Assembly: GCF_001625085.1 (NCBI RefSeq)
Contig: NZ_BDAW01000068.1
Span: forward strand, 1 to 45,999
DNA length: 45,999 nucleotides
DNA from: Nocardia acidivorans NBRC 108247
GTDB lineage: Bacteria > Actinomycetota > Actinomycetes > Mycobacteriales > Mycobacteriaceae
Direction of reading: 5' to 3'
The translations under genes and the position numbers were made by a program. The notes beneath the pieces are model-generated. The model made no database searches. It saw only the letters and a list, made by a program, of their open reading frames with translations, and was not told where the DNA came from. Of the stretch, positions 35,188-42,047 are shown piece by piece. Every line of letters starts with the position of its first letter. Positions within the stretch are counted from its first letter, which is position 1.

Positions 35188-36252
35188 ATGAAATACCGTG
35201 TCGTGCAATGGAGTACCGGCAATGTCGGTCGCCGCACCCTCCGCTCCATCATCGCCCGCCCCGAACTCGAACTGGTCGGCGTCTGGGTCTCCAGCGACGC
35301 CAAGGCAGGTAAGGACGCCGGCGAACTCGCGGGCCTGGACCGCGAGATAGGCGTCACCGCCACCACGGACGCACAAGCCCTGATCGCCCTGAAACCGGAC
35401 TGCATCGTGCACACCGCCATGGCCGACGACCGCCTCATGGAGGCCGTCGAAGACCTGAAGATGTTCCTGCGCGCGGGCATCAATGTGGTCTCCAGCAGCC
35501 CCGTCTTCCTGCAATTCCCCTACGGCACCCTGCCCGACGAGGCCATCGACCCGATTATCGAGGCCGCCACCGAGGGCGGCGCCTCACTCTGGGTGAACGG
35601 CATCGACCCCGGCTGGGCCAACGACTGGCTCCCCCTGCTGCTCTCCAGCGGCTCCGAGCGCATCGACGCCGTCATCTGCTCGGAGATCATGGACTACTCC
35701 ACCTACGACAACCCCAAGGTGCTGTTCGACATCATGGGCTTCGGCAGCGCGCTGGACGACCTGCCCATGCTGCTGCAACCCGGCATCCTCACCCTCGCCT
35801 GGGGCAGCGTCATCCGCCAGCTCGCCTCCGCCCTGGACATCGAATTAGATACGGTCACACAGCATTTCGAGCGCCTCCCCGCCACCGAGGAACTCACCGT
35901 CGGCACGCGCACCATCGCACCCGGCACCGCCGCCGCCCTGCGCTTCCAAGTCCACGGTGTCCGCGCCGGCCGCGAAATCCTCACCCTCGAACACGTCACC
36001 CGCCTACACCCCGACCTCGCCCCCCACTGGCCCCAACCCGCCGGAAAGGGCTGCTACCGAGTCGAAATCAAGGGCGAACCCGACTACCTCCTGGACCTAC
36101 AGCTCTACAGCAACGGCGACCACGCCGAAGCCGGCGTAGTCGGCACCGCCGCCCGCCTGGTCAGCGCCATCCCCGCCCTGGTCCAAGCCCGCCCCGGCCT
36201 ACTCACCGCCACGGACCTCCCCCTCACCACCGGCCGCGGCCTGGTCTCCTGA
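35188..36252 (+). CDS. DapB-like NAD(P)-dependent reductase
   Basis: A 354-residue oxidoreductase with an N-terminal Rossmann fold beginning YRVVQWSTGNVGRRTLRSII, typical of the dihydrodipicolinate reductase-like proteins common in mycobacteria and Nocardia. The family includes 2,4-diaminopentanoate dehydrogenase, but these homologues are generally unassigned. GIDPGWANDWLPLLLSSG and the absence of the true DapB C-terminal motif show it is not the lysine-pathway enzyme. The ATG at 35188 has CCGGAG seven bases upstream; a GTG at 35170 overlapping the SDR stop is an alternative. It is cotranscribed with the SDR and ends before a strong terminator. Confidence 0.9.
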   Translation: MKYRVVQWSTGNVGRRTLRSIIARPELELVGVWVSSDAKAGKDAGELAGLDREIGVTATTDAQALIALKPDCIVHTAMADDRLMEAVEDLKMFLRAGINVVSSSPVFLQFPYGTLPDEAIDPIIEAATEGGASLWVNGIDPGWANDWLPLLLSSGSERIDAVICSEIMDYSTYDNPKVLFDIMGFGSALDDLPMLLQPGILTLAWGSVIRQLASALDIELDTVTQHFERLPATEELTVGTRTIAPGTAAALRFQVHGVRAGREILTLEHVTRLHPDLAPHWPQPAGKGCYRVEIKGEPDYLLDLQLYSNGDHAEAGVVGTAARLVSAIPALVQARPGLLTATDLPLTTGRGLVS

Positions 36253-36270
36253 CCCACCCCGGCACAAGCG

Positions 36271-36307
36271 AAAAGGCCCCCGACGCTTTGTGCGCCGGGG
36301 GCCTTTT
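36271..36307. terminator. Strong bidirectional terminator
   Basis: A perfect 12-base stem AAAAGGCCCCCG/CGGGGGCCTTTT with a 13-base loop. The A and T runs at its ends make it rho-independent in both directions: for the reductase operon on plus and for tRNA-Thr on minus. Confidence 0.88.
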
Positions 36308-36313
36308 CCGTGG

Positions 36314-36386
36314 AGCCGCCTGGGGGAATCGAACCCCCGACCTTTTCATTACGAGTGAAGCGCTCTACCGACTGAGCTAAGGCGGC
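36314..36386 (-). tRNA. tRNA-Thr (anticodon CGT)
   Basis: 73 bases fold into a normal cloverleaf: acceptor stem GCCGCCT/AGGCGGC, D arm with GCTC/GAGC, an anticodon loop CTCGTAA reading ACG (Thr), and a T arm GGGGG-TTCGATT-CCCCC. The CCA end is not encoded. The base pair at the top of the anticodon stem is a C-A mismatch. It precedes the strong terminator on its own strand and follows holB. Confidence 0.95.
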
Positions 36387-36448
36387 GTGCCTTGCGGCGA
36401 GGCGAGTCTATCTGTTGAGGGGCGGATCGCGAAAATCGGTGGTGATCC

Positions 36449-37666
36449 TCACGCGGAACGGGCCGCTATCAGGCCCGCGACCATGGCGGCTACCGCGAAG
36501 CGGGGTTTCACATTGGTGTCCAGGGCGGCGCGGCAATCCAGGACCGCCTGGATTGAGAGGAGCAGGCCCTCGGGGCGGATATCGGTCGCGAGTTCGCGGA
36601 TCTGGTCGGCCATATCCGGATGGGTAAGGGCGACACCGGTTTTCGCGGTGGCGTTGGCGGCGCCGAAGCGGACGGCGAGGGCATCGCGGTAGAGACCGGC
36701 CACATCGATGAGCGCGCGATCGAGGGCGTCACGGCCGGTGCGGGTGGCGCGGGACTTCTGACGCTTCTCCAGATCCTTGAGCGCGCCCGCCGAACCGCGG
36801 GTGGCCGAGGCCGCGCCCTTACCCGTGCCGCCCGCGCCGAGCGCGGTCGCCAGGGCGTCGCGCTCCTTCTCATCGCGGGTGGCGCTGACCTGCTTGGCCT
36901 CATCGTCGGCGGACTTCACCAATTCGTCGGCGGCAGTGTAGGCCACACCGGGGCGGGCGGTCGCCGCCACCAGGGCCAGGGCGCGCTTGCGGCGGGCGCG
37001 GGCCTCCTCATCGGTGGCCAGACGGCGAGCCCGGCCGACATGACCGCCGCTCACCGAGGCCGCCCAGTTGGCCTGTTCGGGTGCGAGATTGTCGCGCTCA
37101 CGCAGGACCTTGGCGATCGAATCCACCGAGGGCGTCGCCAAATGCACGTGGCGACAGCGCGAACGCAGCGTGATGGAAATATCCTCCGGATCCACCGACG
37201 GTGCGCAGAGTAGGAAGACCGTGCGGGCGGGCGGCTCCTCCACCACCTTGAGCAGCACGTTTCCGGCGGCCTCGGTGAGGCGGTCGGCATCCTCGACGAC
37301 AACCACCTGCCAGCGCCCGGTACTGGGCCGCCGCGAGGCGACCTGCACGATCTCGCGCATCTCCTTGGTGCCGATACTCAAACCCTCCGGCACCACGCGC
37401 CGCACATCGCCGTGCGTTCCGGCCATGGTGGTGGTGCAGGCATGACACTTCCCGCATCCCACCGCACCCGAATCGGTGCACTGCAGCGCCGCCGCGAAAC
37501 ACAGCGCCGCCACCGAGCGACCCGAACCGGGCGGACCGGTGAACAACCACGAATGCGTCATGGCCGATGCCGAAACGACCGCCCCGCCCCGCGCCGCCTC
37601 GGCCGCGCTCCTCAGCTCGGACTCGACCGCATCCTGTCCCACCAGCCGATCGAAGACTCCTGCCAC
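36449..37666 (-). CDS. holB: DNA polymerase III subunit delta'
   Basis: Clamp-loader subunit that helps place the beta clamp on DNA. The 405-residue protein begins VFDRLVGQDAVESELRSAA and has a P-loop GPPGSGRS (Lys replaced by Arg, common in delta' subunits, which need not hydrolyse ATP). It also has the zinc-binding CxxxxxxxGCGKCHAC cluster, VVVEDADRLTEAAGNVLLKVVEEPP, and the sensor-like LRSRCRHVHL. A charged linker rich in Ala, Lys and Arg (about 250-310) precedes the C-terminal collar domain. The GTG at 37666 lies seven bases after TAGTCT, again a leaderless pattern. The order with topA, cspA and helicase matches mycobacteria. Confidence 0.93.
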   Translation of the reverse strand: MAGVFDRLVGQDAVESELRSAAEAARGGAVVSASAMTHSWLFTGPPGSGRSVAALCFAAALQCTDSGAVGCGKCHACTTTMAGTHGDVRRVVPEGLSIGTKEMREIVQVASRRPSTGRWQVVVVEDADRLTEAAGNVLLKVVEEPPARTVFLLCAPSVDPEDISITLRSRCRHVHLATPSVDSIAKVLRERDNLAPEQANWAASVSGGHVGRARRLATDEEARARRKRALALVAATARPGVAYTAADELVKSADDEAKQVSATRDEKERDALATALGAGGTGKGAASATRGSAGALKDLEKRQKSRATRTGRDALDRALIDVAGLYRDALAVRFGAANATAKTGVALTHPDMADQIRELATDIRPEGLLLSIQAVLDCRAALDTNVKPRFAVAAMVAGLIAARSA

Positions 37667-37673
37667 GCCGTAC

Positions 37674-37679
37674 AGACTA
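37674..37679 (-). promoter_or_regulatory. TAGTCT -10 box, leaderless start of holB
   Basis: On the minus strand TAGTCT is followed by seven bases and the GTG start of holB. Confidence 0.4.
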
Positions 37680-37697
37680 CTGGCGACCTACGACAGC

Positions 37698-38204
37698 TCA
37701 GACCGCGCGCTGGTACGTGGTGTTCGCACCATCGAGCGCTTCGCGAATGATGTCGGCGTGCCCGGAGTGCTGCGAAATCTCACGCAGAATGTGCAGCAGG
37801 ATGTACCGGACCGTCAGCCACTGCCGCTCGGGCGCCCACGGCGCGGTCGGCGTCGGCACCGAATCCTCGAGATTGGGTAGCTCCCGAATCACCTTGGCTG
37901 TCTGCTCGGCGACCGCCTCCCACTCGGCGAGCAGACCCTGCACCGTCTCGTCCGGATCCAGCCGGTACTCGGAATCCATTCCGGAGACATCGAATTCGGA
38001 GTTCGGGTCCCGCTCGACCAGGATGGTCGTCCAATGCCGTTCGGTATTGACGATATGGTGCAGCAGACCGCCGAGCGTCAGTTCACTGACCGTACTGCGC
38101 TGTCGCGCCTGATCATCCTCGATGCCCCGCAGGGTGATTCGGAAAAGCTCGCGCTGACTCGCCAGTACGGTGATCAACTCTTCGCGCTCGTGGTCGACTG
38201 TCAT
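37698..38204 (-). CDS. DinB-fold metal-dependent protein
   Basis: A 168-residue four-helix protein of the DinB/DUF664 superfamily, which in actinobacteria includes mycothiol-dependent enzymes. Three histidines suited to bind a metal are visible in LHHIVNTERHW and in HILREISQHSGHADIIREAL. The role is unknown; mycothiol-dependent detoxification is a family-based possibility. The ATG has GGAAGGG about eight bases upstream. It lies between topA and holB on their strand, a position that in Mycobacterium tuberculosis is, as I recall, occupied by an adenylate cyclase gene. Confidence 0.85.
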   Translation of the reverse strand: MTVDHEREELITVLASQRELFRITLRGIEDDQARQRSTVSELTLGGLLHHIVNTERHWTTILVERDPNSEFDVSGMDSEYRLDPDETVQGLLAEWEAVAEQTAKVIRELPNLEDSVPTPTAPWAPERQWLTVRYILLHILREISQHSGHADIIREALDGANTTYQRAV

Positions 38205-38285
38205 TCGAATGCCCTTCCGCCGGTGCGTGTTCGAACCACACGCTACGTCAGGGCACCGACAGGAAATAGCTGATCGGGGCGTTGA

Positions 38286-41231
38286 TCAAGACTTGGACGC
38301 GGCAGCTTTCCTGGCAGCCGCAGCCTTCTTGGTGGTGACCCCGTCCGCGGTCTTGGCCGCGGCCTTCTTCGCCGCCGCCTTCTTGACCACCGTCGTCTTG
38401 GAGGCGACCGCCTTCTTCGCGGCGGTCTTCTTCGCCGCCGCCTTCTTGGCCGGAGCCTTCTTCGCGGCGGTCTTCTTGGCCGCCTTCTTCACCGGCCCGC
38501 GCGCCCGCCGGTCCGCCAGCAGTTCCGAGGCGCGCGCATCGGTGATGGACTCCACCTCATCGCCCTTGCGCAGACTGGCATTGGTCTCGCCATCGGTGAC
38601 ATACGGTCCGAACCGGCCGTCCTTGATCACCATCGGCTTCTCCGACACCGGATCCACCCCCAGCTCCCGCAGCGGCGGTGCGCTCGCGGACTGGCCGCCG
38701 CGCCGCTTGGGCTCGGCGTAGATCTTGAGCGCCTCGTCCAAAGTGACGGTGAAGATCTGGTCCTCACCCGTGAGCGACCGCGAATCGGTGCCCTTCTTCA
38801 GATACGGCCCATAGCGGCCGTTCTGCGCGGTGATCTCCGCATTCGTCTCGGGATCCACACCCACCACGCGCGGCAGCGACAGCAGCTTGAGCGCGTCATC
38901 GAGCGTAATACTCTCCAAATCCATGGATTTGAACAGCGATCCGGTGCGCGGCTTAGGCGCTTCGACCTTCTTCGCGCCCTTCTTGGGCTCGGCGTCCTCC
39001 GGCGGCGCGGGCAGCACCTCGGTCACGTACGGACCGAAACGTCCTTCCTTGGCGACGATTTCGTGCCCGCTCTCGGGATCGACCCCGAGTGAACGGCCCT
39101 CCTGCGGCGTCGAGAACAACTTCTCGGCGACCTCGGGGGTCAGCTCGTCCGGCGGCAGATCATCGGGCAGGTTCGCCCGCTGCGAGATCGAATCCCCTTC
39201 CGGGTCATCGGGATTGACGATCATGCGCTCCAGATACGGGCCGAACTTGCCGACCCGGACCACGACTTCGCGATCCTCTTCGTCGCGGAACAGCTTGATC
39301 GAATTGACCTCGCGCGCATCGATACCGTCGAGCCGCTCGCCCACCATCTTCTTCAGTCCGCCCTCGCGGGCCACCGAACCCTCGGCACCGTGATCGCCAC
39401 CGAAGTAGAAGGAGGACAACCAGTTTCCGCGCTGCTCACGTCCACCGGCAATGGCATCGAGGTCGTCTTCCATGGCCGCGGTGAAGTCGAAGTCCACCAG
39501 CCTGCCGAAGTGCGCTTCGAGCAGCCCGACCACCGCGAACGCCACCCACGACGGCACCAGCGCACTACCGCGCTTGTACACGTATCCGCGATCGAGAATC
39601 GTCTTGATGATCGAGGCGTAGGTGGAAGGACGCCCGATACCGAGCTCTTCCAAAGTCTTGATCAGTGAGGCTTCGGTGAAGCGCGCGGGCGGATTGGTGG
39701 TGTGCCCATCGGGCAGCAGCTCCACCGCCGTCACGCCCTGGCCCTCGGTCAGGGCGGGCAGACGCGATTCGGCGTCATCGGACTGGCCGCCCGCCTCCTC
39801 GTCGACACTCTCCACATACGCCTTGAGGAAGCCCGCGAACGTAATGGTCCGGCCGGACGAGGAGAACACGCACTCCTCACCGGTATTGGCGACACCGGTG
39901 ATGCGCACCGTCATGGTGGTGCCGCGCGCGTCCTGCATCTGCGAGGCCACCGTGCGCTGCCAGATCAGCTCGTAGAGCCGGAATTCGTCATTGTCGACGC
40001 GCGAATGGATCTGCCCCGGCGTGACGAACACATCACCGGAGGGGCGGATCGCCTCGTGTGCCTCCTGCGCGTTCTTCACCTTGCGGGTGTACTGACGCGG
40101 CGTCGGGCTCACGTACTCCGCACCGTACAGCTGCGTCGCCTGCGCCCGCGCGGCCTGAATCGCGGTGTCCGACAACGTGGTCGAGTCGGTACGCATATAG
40201 GTGATGTAGCCGTTTTCGTACAGCCGCTGCGCCACGCGCATGGTGCGCTCGGAGGTGAAACGCAGCTTGCGCGCCGCCTCCTGCTGCAGGGTCGAGGTCA
40301 TGAACGGCGCGTACGGCTTGCGGGTGTACGGCTTGGACTCCACCGAGGTGACCGTGAGATCGACCCCGTGCAGCGACTCGGCCAACCGCTGCGCGTAACC
40401 GGCATCGATCACCGTCACACCGGAAGACTTCAACCGACCGTCGGAACCGAAATCGCGACCGGTCGCCACGCGGGCGCCGTCGACGGTCACCAGCCGCGAA
40501 CCGAAGACCCGCGGATTACCCTCGCCCTGGTCGCCCGCGTCCAGCTTGGCCGCGATATCCCAGTACTCGGCCGAGCGGAACGCCATGCGCTCACGCTCGC
40601 GCTGCACGATGACACGCGTCGCCACCGACTGCACGCGGCCCGCCGACAATCGCGGCATGACCTTCTTCCACAGCACCGGCGAGACTTCGTAGCCGTACAA
40701 CCGGTCGAGGATGCGCCGGGTCTCCTGCGCGTCGACCAAATCCTTGTCGAGCTCGCGCGTGTCGGCGGCCGCGGCGAGGATGGCGGGCTCGGTGATCTCA
40801 TGGAAAACCATGCGCCGGACCGGCACCTTGGGCTTCAGCGTCTCCAGCAGATGCCACGCGATGGCCTCGCCCTCGCGGTCGGGGTCGGTGGCGAGATACA
40901 GCTCGTCGGCGTCGGCCAGCAGGCTCTTGAGCTCGGCGACCTTGGCCTTCTTATCCGGGCTGACCACATAGATGGCCTCGAAGTCATTGTCGACATCGAC
41001 GCCCAGGCGCGCCCACTGCATGCCCTTGTATTTGGCCGGAACATCCGCCGCGCCCCGTGGCAGGTCGCGAATATGCCCCACCGAGGCCTCCACGACATAG
41101 CCGCGCCCCAGGTAGGGAGCGATTTTGCGGGCCTTGGTCGGCGACTCGACGATCACGAGACGACGCAGGGGGCGGCCCTGGTCGGGCGCTGCCTTGGAGT
41201 TCGGCGATGCACCGCGGTCTCGTGTTGCCAC
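38286..41231 (-). CDS. topA: DNA topoisomerase I
   Basis: Type IA topoisomerase that relaxes negative supercoils; essential. In 981 residues: the TOPRIM domain (RLVIVESPTKARKI, with DPDREGEAIAWHLL), LSAGRVQSVATR, the catalytic Tyr near 343 in YITYMRTDSTTLS, and TYASIIKTILDRGYV. Four or more actinobacterial-type C-terminal repeats follow, each with GRFGPYV or GRYGPYL (near 735, 805, 870), replacing zinc fingers. The last 75 residues are an Ala/Lys tail of KKAAAKK-like repeats that binds DNA in related enzymes. The GTG at 41231 follows GGAAAGG and gives the short polar N-terminus usual for the family. Confidence 0.97.
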   Translation of the reverse strand: MATRDRGASPNSKAAPDQGRPLRRLVIVESPTKARKIAPYLGRGYVVEASVGHIRDLPRGAADVPAKYKGMQWARLGVDVDNDFEAIYVVSPDKKAKVAELKSLLADADELYLATDPDREGEAIAWHLLETLKPKVPVRRMVFHEITEPAILAAAADTRELDKDLVDAQETRRILDRLYGYEVSPVLWKKVMPRLSAGRVQSVATRVIVQRERERMAFRSAEYWDIAAKLDAGDQGEGNPRVFGSRLVTVDGARVATGRDFGSDGRLKSSGVTVIDAGYAQRLAESLHGVDLTVTSVESKPYTRKPYAPFMTSTLQQEAARKLRFTSERTMRVAQRLYENGYITYMRTDSTTLSDTAIQAARAQATQLYGAEYVSPTPRQYTRKVKNAQEAHEAIRPSGDVFVTPGQIHSRVDNDEFRLYELIWQRTVASQMQDARGTTMTVRITGVANTGEECVFSSSGRTITFAGFLKAYVESVDEEAGGQSDDAESRLPALTEGQGVTAVELLPDGHTTNPPARFTEASLIKTLEELGIGRPSTYASIIKTILDRGYVYKRGSALVPSWVAFAVVGLLEAHFGRLVDFDFTAAMEDDLDAIAGGREQRGNWLSSFYFGGDHGAEGSVAREGGLKKMVGERLDGIDAREVNSIKLFRDEEDREVVVRVGKFGPYLERMIVNPDDPEGDSISQRANLPDDLPPDELTPEVAEKLFSTPQEGRSLGVDPESGHEIVAKEGRFGPYVTEVLPAPPEDAEPKKGAKKVEAPKPRTGSLFKSMDLESITLDDALKLLSLPRVVGVDPETNAEITAQNGRYGPYLKKGTDSRSLTGEDQIFTVTLDEALKIYAEPKRRGGQSASAPPLRELGVDPVSEKPMVIKDGRFGPYVTDGETNASLRKGDEVESITDARASELLADRRARGPVKKAAKKTAAKKAPAKKAAAKKTAAKKAVASKTTVVKKAAAKKAAAKTADGVTTKKAAAARKAAASKS

Positions 41232-41471
41232 CGGCGAACACACCTTTCCTGTCGATCCGCGCGGCGCTGGCTGTGCGCGCATTACGCGGCTGGGGCAAGC
41301 GGCTGCGACTACTGATTATCGCTGCCAGCAACGTTTATACCGTGTTCAGAGGCTCAGCCTCGGTCGCAGCGACGATATGGCCCCGGGTCGTGATCGAGTG
41401 TAGTGGGTCCAGATATGGGTCGTCCCCCACCGCCGATGGCGGTGGGGGACGGGATTGTGGGGTTGGCCCGC
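41232..41471 (-). other. topA upstream region and cspA 3' end
   Basis: 240 bases between cspA and topA. The cspA terminator lies at 41422-41450. On the minus strand GATAAT (41315-41320) is a possible topA -10 box, which would give a leader of about 75 bases. No gene seen. Confidence 0.4.
41422..41450 (-). terminator. Hairpin terminator of cspA
   Basis: A perfect 13-base GC stem GTCCCCCACCGCC/GGCGGTGGGGGAC with the 3-base loop GAT, about 20 bases after the cspA stop; there is no T run. Confidence 0.8.
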
Positions 41472-41678
41472 TCAGCCGAGCGCGCGAACACCGGTGGCCT
41501 GCGGGCCCTTGGTGCCCTGGCCGACCTCGAACTCGACCTTCTGGTTCTCCTCGAGAGTACGGAAGCCCGAACCCTGGATCTCGGAGTAGTGGACGAAGAC
41601 GTCAGCGGAGCCGTCCTCGGGCGCGATGAAGCCGAACCCCTTCTCCGCGTTGAACCACTTCACAGTTCCCTGTGCCAT
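41472..41678 (-). CDS. cspA: Cold shock protein CspA
   Basis: A 68-residue single cold-shock domain that binds single-stranded RNA and DNA and melts RNA structure. RNP1 is KGFGFI (13-18) and RNP2 is DVFVHYSEI; the start MAQGTVKWFNAEKGFGFI is typical of actinobacterial CspA. GAAGGA lies seven bases before the ATG. The region upstream is nearly 370 bases to the divergent helicase gene, so a long structured leader of the kind known for cold-shock genes is possible. A GC-rich hairpin terminates it. Confidence 0.97.
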   Translation of the reverse strand: MAQGTVKWFNAEKGFGFIAPEDGSADVFVHYSEIQGSGFRTLEENQKVEFEVGQGTKGPQATGVRALG

Positions 41679-42047
41679 TCTGTTCCTTCTCTTTCCATAC
41701 CGGAACGGTAGACAAGTAGGTTCGTCCACCGGGTCCGTTGAGACCGCTGTACTCTGTTCCCCCTGCAGGAAAGCCTCAGTACACCGTTCGCAACATCGAT
41801 CCTGCTTGATGGTTTGGACTTTGGATCCGTTCCCTCGAACACAGAAGCTTGCGACCAGGAACCAGTGAACCATGTCCGCGCGCAATTCAACAGCCGAGTT
41901 ACCCACAATTTGCAAAAAAGTTGATCTTGCGAATGCGCAGGTGAGGGGCATAATGCCCAAATCCGTACTCGAAGTAGGTTTGCTTCCGGATAACAGAGCG
42001 AGCATCCGGCAAACCCCCTGTGACACAGGCCGCTACTCTGTAGTGAA
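41679..42047. promoter_or_regulatory. cspA leader and cspA-helicase divergent promoter region
   Basis: 369 bases of lower GC content without a supported gene, containing A/T runs near 41920-41935. Two short palindromes lie near the helicase: GGGCAT-A-ATGCCC (41946-41958) and CCTGTG-A-CACAGG (42017-42029). TACTCT (42034-42039) lies eight bases before the helicase ATG. The cspA promoter cannot be fixed by eye. Confidence 0.5.

Noticed and set aside
36253..36450. Integration site of a mobile element at tRNA-Thr
   Set aside because: No integrase, direct repeat of the tRNA 3' end or phage gene is visible nearby.
38290..38500. Repeat array or CRISPR-like pattern
   Set aside because: Periodicity comes from Lys/Ala codons of the TopA tail; there are no spacers or constant repeats.
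39702..41315. 537-residue open frame opposite topA
   Set aside because: Shadow of topA; no recognisable domain.
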